Shown: piece after piece, positions 53,523-64,000 of the stretch
Layout: each line of letters begins with the position of its first letter
Numbering within the stretch: the first letter of the stretch is position 1
Source: Giardia muris
Lineage: Eukaryota > Fornicata > Diplomonadida > Hexamitidae
Reading direction: 5' to 3'
DNA length: 64,000 nt
Assembly (NCBI GenBank): GCA_006247105.1
Contig: CM016926.1
Location: 186,001 to 250,000, forward strand
Notes under the pieces: generated by a model
Seen by the model: only the letters and a program-made list of their open reading frames with translations
Told to the model about the DNA's origin: nothing
The model's database searches: none
Position numbers and translations under genes: made by a program

Positions 53523-56056
53523 ATGTCTCTTACAGGCTTGATGAAGGCGGCCGGAAGAGGAGACCTAGAGGGCTGAAAAGGAACCTCAATGAGGTTGGGA
53601 AGCAGGATGAATATGGTTGGACGGCCCTGATGCACGCCTCCTATCGCGGCTTCGATGAATGCGCCGAGCTGCTCCTCGATGAGGCGGGAATGCAAACAGC
53701 ACGACGGAAGGATGGAATGGCTCCCGGCTCCACTGCCTTGATGGTCGCTGCCCGCTTCTCCCGTCCCGAATGTGTCGGCCTTCTGAGGGACAGGGAGAAG
53801 GGGGTCGTGGACTCGGAGGGTCACGACGCCCTCTGGTACGCCGAGAATAAGGGCGTGAACCCGAACGTGAAGACCTCGGAGGTGTATCGAGATCCCCGCG
53901 TTCTGAGGCTTCTAGGCAAGAGATCGGATGCGAGCAGCAGAGCTGAGAAGGGTAGTTCTCTAACTTCTACCCGGGCAAACATCCATCAACCGATACCTAC
54001 CTCCCAACATTCCATAGGAGCTGGGAACAGATCTCCCTGCTCATTGACTGAAAGTGACGGTATGCAGAGAACAACTCTGAGCCCTAGTGCGCCACTTGTG
54101 GCTGCAAACTTGGCTACTGCCTCGCCATCAAAGAAGCTTGATGGGACACAGTACATCCTATCGGCTGAGAAGAGCCGACTCGAGAAGACCATTTCTAATC
54201 TCCAGAGAGAGTTGCAGAGGATGCAGGAGGAGCTTGCCAACCGCAATAAAGAGATCCAAGGCCTTCGCGCAGTTAATAGGCAAAGAAGCACAAACAGTAT
54301 CGATGGTGATGTTCTCACTTCTCAACGAATAGTAAGTTTGGCTATACCCGACTCCCGAACCAGGATGCTTCAGGAGACTTTGAATCAGAAGAACCAGAAG
54401 ATCGACCAACTGAATGCTGAGATCATTGGACTTCGTGGAGACGTGAAAGATCGAGAGGAAGAAATCAGGGATCTGCAGGCACAATTGGAGAAGTCTCTGA
54501 ACCTTCAGGCGCAACTGGAAGCGTCTCAGAACACCAGAAAGAAGAAGCAGAGAGAGTTAGATGATTATATTGCAGCCCTACGCCTTGAGAATGAGGAACT
54601 GCGTCGTGAATACAACAGAATGGAAACGAAGAATGTTCGAGAAGCTGAAGCAAGTAGGAAGGAGAACCGACAGCTGGAAGTACTGAATAACGAACTAGCA
54701 AGACTTCGGAAGGAAGGGGAAGACCGAGAGAACCACTATCGGGCTGCAATAGAGGAGCTGAAGCGGAAGCACAACGTTGAGGTAACCGCGTTGTGTCAAA
54801 GAATGGAAGAACGTGACAACATGGTTGACGAGCGATCCCAGAGGGAGAAGGAATTCAAGAACACTGCTCTGGCTTTAGAGAGAGCAATGGCAGAAATCGC
54901 ATCTCTCCGCAAAGAGAACGAGGAGCTGCACAGGACCAGCAGTGTTGTGACAAGCGGGCCAAGAGAACAACCACTCGAGAACAAGAACCGGGAGGTGCCG
55001 ACCTCAACGAGCGTGTCTGGACAACCTAGAACGAGGGGAGACCAAGTCGCACAGTACCAGGCATCGACGGGACGTGAAGAGCTGGTCGAGATGGTGAAAA
55101 CCGGCATGGATAGGGAACGGGAGGGTGGACAGGCCAGGACTGCTATCAGCCATCAGTCCCGCCTGTCTCCAATAGATCTATTGTCACGAGATGCTCAGAC
55201 GAGAGCTGACAACTATCGACAGAGGGAATTGACCTCTCAGAGACCGGCTGCCGAGTACCAGCGAAGACAGAGCGCGGCTACTTCCGGCAGCACAGTTGCT
55301 CAGCTCATGGCTGAGTTGGGATACAACAAGCGTGAGGAATACAGCCCCAACACGACTGCAGGCGTGGCAAGGGATCTTTCTGAGCAGACAAGAAGGGGAG
55401 AAGGAGTGCACCAGCGGACATCTCCGTATCTTACTGAGCACAAGGAGACGTCAATCGGATCCAGGGTCTCAGGTCGATCACCGGACCTGCCTAGTAGGAC
55501 GTATCAATACGGACCTTCGAGAGATGTGCAGGCCCAACCGCAGAAAGTCATGGTCAACTCGAGACAGAGCGTGCAACCGTCTCCACGAGTCACAACATCC
55601 AGCAGAACCAACACGTCTCGTTCACCAAAGACCCCAGAGAGCGATAAGAAGGAAGACGTCAGGAGAAGATATGATACCAGCTATGGAAGGCTCGACTCCA
55701 GCACTGGAAGGAGCGTTACTCGCGATGCTTCTGCACTTGTAGGAAGGGGGACATTGGCAAGCAGCCCATATTCACCGAAGATGAGCGGTAACGCCAGTAC
55801 AGGTGCTACTGCGCGAGCATTCAAGACAGTCTCGCCAGTTACCTACTCATCGTCGTCTGGTGTTTCAACTGGAGCTCGAGCTGAATCTCATATCCCGCCA
55901 TCTTCTAGAAAGCCTCTTTTAACTGGCACCCGTACAAATATCACAACCAGTTCTTCTTATGGAACCAACGCAAGAAGTCCACAAATCACTGGGCATTCCA
56001 GACTCACCCCCACTGGAATCGGGGCTTACTCGTCTGGGTTAAATTATAGACGCTAG
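53523..56056 (+). pseudogene. Ankyrin-repeat/coiled-coil protein with a frameshift near its start
   Basis: The expected start, ATG at 53523 after ATTCTCAAAA, opens a frame reading MSLTGLMKAAGRGDLEG and stops at once. The next phase then continues as RNLNEVGKQDEYGWTALM, a typical ankyrin entry, and stays open to 56056 (about 845 residues). One missing base in the GAGGGCTG run near 53570 accounts for the break. The rest holds about two ankyrin repeats, a long coiled coil (about 220-490) and a Ser/Thr/Arg-rich tail. Giardia protein-21.1-like. The indel may be real or a sequencing error; otherwise translation must begin at a later ATG. Confidence 0.65.
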
Positions 56057-56152
56057 CTCCCCCACGTCGAGAGCATGAACCAGATGTCCCTCCCACGCTG
56101 GAGCAGTGTTCTACACGGCTGTGAACAGCAGCCTCTCCTTTCAGCCGTCTCC

Positions 56153-58290
56153 TCACTCTTGGCTCTCTTTGCCTCTTTCGGGTAGCCCGGCCAGCTGCTC
56201 GCTCAGCGGATCTACTAGCTCTGGGGCATGCTCCTGCACCAAGTGCACGAGAGTATTGAGCGGTTCTTCGTTCCCCAAGACCGCACTCTCAAACTGGGCC
56301 AGAGAGGCGAGTGACTGGAGAGTAGCATTGACAACGGCGTGCTGAAGGATCTCGTCCAGCTGGGCGGTCTGAAGAGAAGGTGGGGCACGGCACCGATGCG
56401 CAGACACTTCTCCAGCACCGACGGAGTACTCCACTAGGGGTTGGAAGAGCACACGAGACCGACCGAGGACTTGTAGAACCAACTCCCTAACCAGTCCGTT
56501 GTATTCAGCGAGATGAAGCACGAGGCTACGTCGAGGAGTGTGGAGCCAAACGAACACGTCCCCCTTGTTACTGGCGGCCTGAACTCCGTCCTCCTTGACA
56601 TAGACGTATTGGGGCGCAAAGGGTAGCTCAAGTATCGTGTCTGTCGGATGTATCATCCAGACGCCGTCTCTCTGCTCGATATGCAGACTGGAGACTCTAT
56701 AGCATCCTGAAGAGGTGTTCTGGAATAGGCCCCAGGTCGACAATAGACACAGGCTCGGAGTGGAGAGTGCGGTCGAGCAGTAACTCAACATGTACTCGCC
56801 GTACGCCTCATCAGAGCCGAGGAATTGGAGGAGTTCATGATAGCCCACAGAGATGAGCGTCTCATGGTCCGGGGAGAAGAGCTTGACGGTTCTAGAGCAG
56901 AGGATTCGTGTCGATAGGGTGAGAATGAGGCCAGTGCCATCTGCCAGGAACAGAAGTATGTCCCTGGCCGAGAGGACGAGGTAGTGGATACATGGGGCCG
57001 GTAGCACCTGTGCCATGCGAGGAGACCCTTCGACGTATACAACCGTCCTAGAGATGGAGCAACGATCGAGAAGAAGGAAGCATAGAAGCTTCCCACAGCC
57101 TGGATGGAAGATGGTCAGCAGAGTATGCTTCGGAAGGGGTTCTGTCACAAGACCATGCCTCGTCGTTAGGCGTGAGTGCGTCTCAGCGAGAAAACGACGC
57201 AGCCCATCCAACCCTGAGCGTGTGCCTGTTCTCGGACCCTCCGGAGCGTGAGCAGTGGTCTTCGAGGCGGAGGACTCGATATCGTAGTAGCTGACTTGCT
57301 GGTCGTCCTTATCGTAGCCTTCAGAGTCCAGTAGAACACGCTTCCCAGTGGCCAGGAGGAAGATGTCCGTCTTCCGGAAGACAAGGGAGAAGAGAATGAG
57401 GGTGTCGTGCCTTATGGCCTGGACAGTCTCGCTGCTCGCATTCGAGTGGTTGTAGACGATCGCGGTATTCGCCATCACGAGCAGTATCAGCTCGTCTTCG
57501 GTCGCGAGCCAGTCCAGTTGGTATGCGATCGCCGGAAACCTCTCGGAGAACGCTCGGTGGGTCATGGCACCGCGTAGAAGGACGTTGATGTACCCATTCG
57601 TGTCTGCAGAGGCGACGATCTCGACGGGTGGTGCTTCGGAGGAGAGGTGTGGGGGCAGGAGGGCGAAGGGGGAGACCGCGACTGCTGGACGCTACCGGCC
57701 ACAATTCCTTCCTGAGAAGAGAGTCTAGAACCCAGGAAGTGAGCCACTGGGAGAATGCGGCAGACTGGGAGGTATTCCTCGTCAGACGATCTGCTCTCGG
57801 AGCCGGAGTCATTAGAGCTGGTCCGTTCTCCATCTGAGACTATGGGTAGTAGACGTTCCAAGGGATGATGACAGGCTCGATCCGAGGAAGGAGTATAGAG
57901 ATCAGTCTCGACGATCACAGAGTTCTTCACGAGGAGTGCAGTGAGGGGATGCTCCGATTGATGGGGTGTCTGGAATCCCAACAACGACTGCCCTCGCCGT
58001 TGTCAAGGAGAGCAAGCTCTACCTCTCAGCAGGAGGGAAGGGGAACCTCGATATCTGCTCGAAGTGAGATGAAGAACTCTGCCTCACAACGATGAAACGG
58101 GATCGCGTACCGAAGCATCCTGTCCTCGAAGTCTACCGAGACACGCCTCCGTTCGGGAGCGAGAAAGACGGGGATAGCGGGAAGCACTGCTGACTATCTG
58201 CACGCTCCAGGATGATTTTCCGGTCTCACCGACTCGAGGGATGAAGAGGAGAGACTGCTTCCGGAAACCCAGTCTCGTGCCCGGTAACAA
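56153..58290 (-). pseudogene. Propeller-like protein gene broken by frameshifts
   Basis: The longest intact piece is 56153-57565 (470 residues: strands such as LDWLATEDELILLVMANTAIVYN, then a helical C-terminus QLDEILQHAVVNATLQSL). Protein-like sequence continues upstream in the same phase (EIVASADTNGYINVLLRGA) to about 57690 and then in another phase to about 57985 (EEYLPVCRILPVAHFLGS, NSVIVETDLYTPSS). It continues in a third phase to about 58100 (RMLRYAIPFHRCEAEFFISL) and probably to 58290. At least two frame changes are needed, so this is a decayed gene or a low-quality stretch. The family was not identified. Confidence 0.6.
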
Positions 58291-58352
58291 GTCAGACCTC
58301 AGAAGGATTCTCTAACGCAATGACCCCTACCTCATGATTCACAATACGAGCC

Positions 58353-61037
58353 TTAGATGAAGGCACCCGAGTCATCAGCGTTCATCAAGGAGACGTAGTC
58401 CGTGTCGTCGGCCGTACGAGAGCGGAGCTTCTTGCCTCCCGTCTTTGTCTTATTGCGGAAGAGGAACCAGTAGATACAGAACCCTGCGATACCGCCCACG
58501 ACGACGAGAACGACGATCACGATCGCTGCAACCGCTCCCCCGCTCAGTCCCTTCCCGACGGGATCGAGGCAGAGGAACGTCGGACTCTCTCCTGTTAGGT
58601 CGATCCGGCACATGCTACATCCCTTCTGACCGGCCAGACCGTCAATAGACTTCGTGTCACTACAGGAACGGCAGCTTCCGCTCGTCCCCCCATTGGCGAG
58701 GAACTGGCCGAAGTAGCCCGTCTTGCAGACAATGCACTTATCCGCGCCAGGTCCAGAGCAACGGACGCACGACTCATGGCAACCGACACAAGAACCTCCC
58801 TGTAAGAAGAAGCCATGCGTGCAGTTCTGGCAGTTGGTGGAAGACGTGCACTGCGCACAGTTATTGCCACAGGGAGTGCATTCTCTTCCTCCCTGATAGA
58901 ACCCGGAGTTACATTGACTGCAACTACCGTCTCCAGCCGCAACGGCACACACCTCGCTCCCTGGAACATGTCCCGCAGAGTAGCACCCGCCTTGGTGAAG
59001 GAAGTACTTCTTGTTGCAGCTCGTGCAGACCCCATCACCAATAGTCTTGCAGGCATTGGTGGCGCGAGAGCTGGTAAAGGATGTGCACACGCCATCCAGA
59101 GGATATGAAGAGGAGTCAGAGCACCTCGAGCAATACTTTGAGCCGCCGATGACCGCACCGCAGAAATTGCAGTCCCCACCCTCGGAACACTCGGGACCAC
59201 AGCCACTGGTAGTGCCCGACGTGTCAGTACGGACTGTCCCAGGGGCACAGACAAGGCAATCCTTAGATCCGGGACCCGTGCAGGAGACACAAGCAGGATC
59301 GCACTTCTTACAGACGCCATCGACTCCCGCATAGTAGCCGGGCATGCACTCCATGCAGTAGTCCGCTGTCCCGCAGTGCAAGCAATGTGGGGCCTGGCAC
59401 TGGACACAACGCTTCGTGTCTGGATCCTGGAAGAAGTCATTGTCGCACTCACACACGTATCCCTCGCGTGGGTGGAAGACGCACGTCCCACGGCCTCCAC
59501 ACGTATCGTCCCCGAGGCAGTAGTCACGAAGGCATAGACCAAGTGATGGAAAGTTCGGGTTTGCACGATAACCATCCGCGCACGAACTGCAGTAGGTACC
59601 AGCATAGCCATCAAAGCAGGCACAGGTGGCCTGGGATGTGCAGTCGCCGCGTCCGCTGCATGCAGAGGTGGCGGACTCACTGCTGAAGCACATTGAGCTG
59701 ACGCAGATCTTAGTGCGCTCGTCCAGCATACTGCGATGACGACACAGACACTGCCACTTCGCTTTCTTGTTCTTAATGTCAAGGTTGAACTCGCAAACGC
59801 CCTGTCCTCCGCATATGTTATCGATGGTAGAGCACGACCCATCGTTTGGAACGCACATGCCGGTGTTGGGGTCCTTCTCAAAGCCCTGGTCGCATTGGCA
59901 TCCCCAATTGTTAATAGTCTCGTTGAAAACGCAAGACCCAGCGTTGTTGCAGACTGTTCCGTCAAATACACAGGCAGTCTCGGCGCAGACCGTGGTGTTA
60001 TCCCACACATTGTACGATCCCTTCCCGTCACTCACAACTATGTAGTGGTAGTGCTCCTTAAGCGGGGCATCGCACTTGTCACAGAAGCTCCCAGTATAAC
60101 CACTGTTGCACTCGCAATAACCAAACATCGAGTCACCATTGGGATCAACAATACAAGTCCCATGCTTGCCGCACTTACCGTTGCGCGAAGTGCATGCTTC
60201 CTCTTCGCACGTGTCACCGGCGTATCCAGGCTTACATAAGCAGGTATTCATCACGCAACGCCCTTGATCATTGCAAACTGTGAGCTCATTACCGTTTTCC
60301 TTCGCGCCACAGTAGACGATACCACAATCAAGACCACCACGATGAGAAGGGCAAGGACCACAATAATCGTCATCGGCCGTGTCATCATGCACACAAGTAA
60401 GTTCTAAAGAATCCCCACTATCATCCTTTAGGCCTACGGGGCACAAATTCGGATTATCTGTTGTGCTACATGCATAGGTCTCGCACTTCGTCCCGTTAAA
60501 ACCGGTTCGGCATTCGCACCAAGACGTGTAATAGTTGCGCGTAGTGCTCGGCTCACTGACTTGACAAGTTCCGCCATTATTGCAGTAGGTGGTTGTGTGC
60601 CCATACTCGTCCCATGTCGGGGAGCAGCTTTCAACATAGCAGTCAGCACCTGAATATCCCTTGGGGCAGACGCAGTACGATCCAGTGCGGCCATCCTCGC
60701 GGTAACAGTGGCCGCCGTTGTAGCAGTCAGTATTGCTGGTGCAAGTGAATTTCTCACAGTTCTGCCCACTGTAGTTATTGCGACAATTGCACTTCGAGTT
60801 ATTATAATTACCACCGTAATTACACTGATCCGTAGGAACAGAAGCATCAAGTCTCACTGTAAGCTCGCAAAAATCACCACTGAACCCAAGCTCGCAGTTA
60901 CAGACACCATCGCTCCCACAGCTCCCATGGCCATTACAAACCAGCCCCTCGGCACTGCCACCACAGACAGCGACCTGACGGTCTGTGGCCGCGGTAAATA
61001 CCAAGATACCAAACAGCAAGTAGACACTCCTTAGCAT
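58353..61037 (-). CDS. EGF-repeat/CxxC surface protein with membrane anchor (tenascin/HCMP-like)
   Basis: The protein has 894 residues from the ATG at 61037 (after GGAAGAAA). A signal peptide lies at 1-18. Residues about 20-530 hold tandem EGF-like modules (for example CNGHGSCGSDGVCNCELGFSGDFC). Residues about 530-830 switch to VSP-like CxxC modules (CKKCDPACVSCTGPGSKDCLVC). A TM segment of VSP type follows (GGAVAAIVIVVLVVVGGIAGFCIYWFLF, about 833-860). The tail is RNKTKTGGKK then about 20 acidic residues ending SGAFI, instead of CRGKA. It is intact, unlike its neighbours. A surface or secreted-protease-like matrix role, as for Giardia tenascins, is inferred. Confidence 0.88.
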   Translation of the reverse strand: MLRSVYLLFGILVFTAATDRQVAVCGGSAEGLVCNGHGSCGSDGVCNCELGFSGDFCELTVRLDASVPTDQCNYGGNYNNSKCNCRNNYSGQNCEKFTCTSNTDCYNGGHCYREDGRTGSYCVCPKGYSGADCYVESCSPTWDEYGHTTTYCNNGGTCQVSEPSTTRNYYTSWCECRTGFNGTKCETYACSTTDNPNLCPVGLKDDSGDSLELTCVHDDTADDDYCGPCPSHRGGLDCGIVYCGAKENGNELTVCNDQGRCVMNTCLCKPGYAGDTCEEEACTSRNGKCGKHGTCIVDPNGDSMFGYCECNSGYTGSFCDKCDAPLKEHYHYIVVSDGKGSYNVWDNTTVCAETACVFDGTVCNNAGSCVFNETINNWGCQCDQGFEKDPNTGMCVPNDGSCSTIDNICGGQGVCEFNLDIKNKKAKWQCLCRHRSMLDERTKICVSSMCFSSESATSACSGRGDCTSQATCACFDGYAGTYCSSCADGYRANPNFPSLGLCLRDYCLGDDTCGGRGTCVFHPREGYVCECDNDFFQDPDTKRCVQCQAPHCLHCGTADYCMECMPGYYAGVDGVCKKCDPACVSCTGPGSKDCLVCAPGTVRTDTSGTTSGCGPECSEGGDCNFCGAVIGGSKYCSRCSDSSSYPLDGVCTSFTSSRATNACKTIGDGVCTSCNKKYFLHQGGCYSAGHVPGSEVCAVAAGDGSCSQCNSGFYQGGRECTPCGNNCAQCTSSTNCQNCTHGFFLQGGSCVGCHESCVRCSGPGADKCIVCKTGYFGQFLANGGTSGSCRSCSDTKSIDGLAGQKGCSMCRIDLTGESPTFLCLDPVGKGLSGGAVAAIVIVVLVVVGGIAGFCIYWFLFRNKTKTGGKKLRSRTADDTDYVSLMNADDSGAFI

Positions 61038-63209
61038 TTTCTTCCGGATGATCTATGTGCCGATATCGATAGAATATCTACTCCTAGGAAAACGCGTGGT
61101 TGAGCAGTCACTTGTGCGAAAGCTATGACCAGTCAATGTCGTTTCTCGACCTGATACATATATCAAAGCTGGCGGCTGGCCTGACAAACAATGCGTGCAT
61201 ATGTGGAAGTGCACAAGAGTGGTGTTTCCCGTCGAGTATGTGCAAGGACGGTTCGTACTAATCTCCTACTCAAAGTGATCAAGTTGCATGTAGGCGGTCC
61301 CAGACTCCCGTTCTAGAAAGCTAGCCATCTCCAGTTTGCTCCCAATAGTGAAAGCTTCTTCTCCCTCCAGCACTGAAAAAGAGGATGCGGTTACGTCCTT
61401 CTGACCTGAATCCTCGAGATACGGGTGTGGTAGCCCGGCCATCATTGGAACGAACTCGCCCTATGCTCTCCCGTCCGAACTTCGAGCCCGCTGGAGGAAG
61501 AAGACCTATCTGACGGCACCTCCATGAATCGATAGTCTCATAGTTCCCTTCAGGACGTGCAGCACGGAATCGACGTTGAGGCTGCGATGTCTCTTTCCGA
61601 GGATGAAAGCAACCATCCTACGTACGAGCGTACTATTGAGACGAGGTGAAGGTGCTCGGGAGTGGATGTCACAGTGCTGGGCTTCATTGCAGAGGGAGGA
61701 ACTGTTTGTCCAGTCCCCTGGAGATTCTGAAAGAGTTCTCTCTGCAGACCTCCGTGCTCCCGATCCTCAGGCCTTATCTGTCTTGCAGTTGATGTCGAAC
61801 TTCGTGCAAGTCCCCAGAGCCCCACAACTCTGCGGCTCCTGGTCCCCAACGTTCAGAAGGCAGCAGAAGTCCAGGATGGGCATCCAAGCTCTGTCTATGC
61901 AATACAGAGAGCCTCTCCCCCTGATGTCACCTGGACCTGGTGAACTCCAGCCATCGGATCGGAGCTGGGGACGTCCGCGATCCAGGGATACGCCCTTTAT
62001 CCATGTCACTTGCTGACCGATGGGATATTGATGCCATCCATCGATCCTTCGAATAGCCGGGACGACTGGGGGACATCTGGTGCGGGGAGGATATCTTCAA
62101 GCCAGAGATGGCCTGAAGATGTGGGTCATCGTCGCTCATACAAGGCGAGAGCGGTCCGGACGACCTCAAACCGAATACTAGGTCTACTGGGAGGCTCACC
62201 ACAGGTCATTGGTGCCTCTCCGCCTCCTCGGACCAAATAGAGAAGACGGTCTCGAAGATCCCCCTTTCCGAACTTCTCCGTAAACTGGAAGGCCGATATA
62301 TGAGGGACATCCGTAAGAGATCGCCAACACTAAGGCTATGTGGGCTTTAAGCCCTTTAATCATATCCATAGAAAAAGGAGTTCAATAGTTCTGGAATGGT
62401 TGCGATGAGTCACAAGCATGAGAGCTGTTGCTACGGGAGGAAACACAAACCGATTCTCGGTTATCCATTTCATCGTCTCAGAAGTTAGGGGGGTCGGATG
62501 TAATCAATGTATCTCTTAAAGGAGGTAATATCAATACAGGTCATCCAATGTTGTCTTTCTTCCTCAACTCTTCAAGAACGGCGTCGAGCTCTCAGATGAT
62601 TGCTTCCAATATAACATAACGCTGGATATTTTTCGGACCTCAAATGTCCACTTTTCAGTGATTAGGCTACAATGTGTCTAACCGAATTCTGCCTGCAGGA
62701 TGCGGGATCTTGCCTTTCAAGGACCGATGTGGCTTTGGAGCCTTCTCATTGAATCATAATGATGAGTATCAGCATTTCCTTTTTAGAAGTGTAATACTGA
62801 ACCTTCGTGATGGGACCCTAATGTATGTCTTCAGAGTCAGCTTGTATACGAGTGATATCGAACCATATGAGCCTCGAAGTTCATAATGATCTGAAGTAAT
62901 AATAAAAGGTTTCTTTTACTCCTTAGGGGGTTACTGAGTCAGTACTTCATCGTCATTGGTGTCCAACCTTATATGGCCCACGTCTGAGGTCTGTATTGTG
63001 AATGGTAGACTACGATCACCTGAACGAGTCGACCGTTGCAATTGCAAGAATGGAACAAGCGATCCTCTCCAGAACGATAAAGCGTTCGTTAACTACGTTT
63101 GCCTTGATATCGGTAATCGTTTAAAGACTGGTAGATCTACCATGCCTTAGTTCTTTCTTCATTATAGACTGAGCTAAAACCTGGACCTAATCAGTTCTTT
63201 TTTCAACTA
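61038..63209. other. Gene-poor stretch with possible coding remnants
   Basis: 2.2 kb without an intact gene. On the minus strand between about 62290 and 61550 two or three phases show protein-like runs (for example ISAFQFTEKFGKGDLRDRLLYLV and RPSIRFEVVRTALALYERR) joined only by frame changes, as expected for a decayed gene. From 62300 to 63200 the sequence is AT-richer and closed in all frames. A CTCCTACTCAAAG near 61267 slightly resembles the 3'-processing motif of Giardia small RNAs, but two or more positions differ. Confidence 0.4.
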
Positions 63210-64000
63210 TCAATAAGTTACTCGGAAAAGAGGACGAGTATCGATCTCGAAGACTTCTGTCGACGCACCCTTATAAGTGGCACCACCACCCACGTAGAGT
63301 AGGTTCCGACAGAAGAAGACGATAGGACCAAAGAGACGAGTCACCTTATCAACTATATTGAGGCGATACCAGTCCATATGGCTTGGAGAGAAGACCCAAA
63401 CGCTACCGAACTCGCGTAGCTTATCACGGCCACCAAAGCAGAACAGATAACCTTGACAGGTGGCATACCCCGAAGCCTTCCTTGGAGTGAAGGGTAGAAG
63501 AGAATATCGCTCCCAAAGGCAGAGTTTCGAGTTGAACTCAAGAAGCTCTCTATTGAACCCACTTCCATTATACCCACCAAAAAGGAACAGTCTCCCATTG
63601 ATGTTCGAAAGGACTGGAGAGCTAGCAGGTGCCGAGAGGTCTGGAAGACGGGTGCAAACAAAGGTAGTCATATTGATGGCATAACAATCCGATAGAGGGT
63701 TCCCATTCGCGTCCATTCCGCCGAGAAGGATGATGTTATTCGCATCCAGTTGTTCCATACGATGTGTAACACGTGGGGTTGGGACTTGTCCAAAGAGCTT
63801 TCGATGATCAACCACAAGAGTACTAGGGTTAATAACTACGAGGTCACTCCCATCGTAGATCTTCTTCCCGTACGAGAAGATGTTATGCCCGGTCCCACCA
63901 TGGATTGCATAATAACCATTGAATATACAACCCGCATGCATTGTTCGTGGAGGGGTTTGTAACGGGTACTCGACAACCCCGCGTTCGATCGATTCGATGA
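63210..64000 (-). CDS. Kelch-repeat protein, 5' end outside the window
   Basis: The frame is open from 63210 through the right edge. Codons upstream of the first ATG (63941) read like a continuing Kelch blade (EYPLQTPPRT-MHAG), so the true start is beyond 64000. Kelch features include NNIILLGGMDANGN, RLFLFGGYNGSG and GYLFCFGGRDKL, each with the GG pair and spaced aromatic residues. At least five blades are visible. There is no second domain in the visible part. The partner and role are unknown. Confidence 0.8.
   Translation of the reverse strand, partial: IESIERGVVEYPLQTPPRTMHAGCIFNGYYAIHGGTGHNIFSYGKKIYDGSDLVVINPSTLVVDHRKLFGQVPTPRVTHRMEQLDANNIILLGGMDANGNPLSDCYAINMTTFVCTRLPDLSAPASSPVLSNINGRLFLFGGYNGSGFNRELLEFNSKLCLWERYSLLPFTPRKASGYATCQGYLFCFGGRDKLREFGSVWVFSPSHMDWYRLNIVDKVTRLFGPIVFFCRNLLYVGGGATYKGASTEVFEIDTRPLFRVTY

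Noticed and set aside
58595..60031. 478-codon open frame on the minus strand
   Set aside because: It lies in another phase of the EGF-repeat gene. The composition (Ala, Thr, Arg-rich, no domain) is that of a shadow, while the main frame has EGF and CxxC modules.
1..64000. CRISPR arrays, rRNA genes, telomeric repeats and retrotransposons
   Set aside because: Looked for by eye and not found. Short TTAGGG-like strings (for example near 62928) are isolated.

Overview
The window looks like nuclear DNA of a diplomonad, most likely Giardia or a close relative. All genes are intronless and use the standard code. They are packed with gaps of 0 to about 120 bp, and sometimes overlap. Most ATGs follow a short A-rich initiator, and AGTAAA-like poly(A) signals sit on or beside stop codons. 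The content is also typical: NEK kinases fused to TALM-type ankyrin repeats, CxxC-rich surface proteins, flagellar genes (IFT121, CFAP57-like), a Pax-like factor and UDP-GlcNAc pyrophosphorylase. The cysteine-rich membrane proteins lack the CRGKA tail of G. intestinalis VSPs, so another Giardia species such as G. muris is possible. The species call is inference.

Layout. From 1 to 22 kb: a GILT-like protein, a Pax-like factor sharing a 12-bp promoter with FAD synthetase, and IFT121. Then comes a minus-strand chain, in transcription order: active NEK-ankyrin kinase, minimal FIP1, giant CFAP57-like protein, NEK-ankyrin pseudokinase, and two small unknown genes. Then V-ATPase subunit d, transcribed divergently from the active kinase, and two small membrane proteins. 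From 22 to 34 kb, all on the minus strand: LCB1 of serine palmitoyltransferase, an SCY1-like pseudokinase with a GYG-rich tail, a RING protein, NOC3, tRNA-Glu(CTC), a CxxC-rich membrane protein and a large GLUG-repeat surface protein. From 34 to 50.2 kb: an FHA protein, a coiled-coil protein, POP4, an XPG/Asteroid-like nuclease, an unknown protein, a HEAT protein, a 1607-residue disordered protein, a MAD1-like protein, UDP-GlcNAc pyrophosphorylase and GAR1.

At about 50.2 kb the character changes. From there to about 63.2 kb genes are sparse. The stretch holds a horizontally acquired-looking AHL-lactonase-type metallo-hydrolase, an anchorless VSP-like fragment, an ankyrin/coiled-coil gene with a broken 5' end, a propeller-like gene broken by frameshifts, an intact EGF/CxxC membrane protein, and about 2.2 kb without a convincing gene. 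A Kelch gene runs off the right edge.

Main threads: axoneme and kinase biology (IFT121, CFAP57, NEKs); the surface coat (CxxC, GLUG, EGF and VSP fragments); RNA processing (FIP1, POP4, GAR1, NOC3); and encystation-related sugar metabolism (UAP). The most striking sequence-level observations are the tiny near-palindromic bidirectional promoters and the fused stop/poly(A)/initiator elements that separate genes on the same strand.
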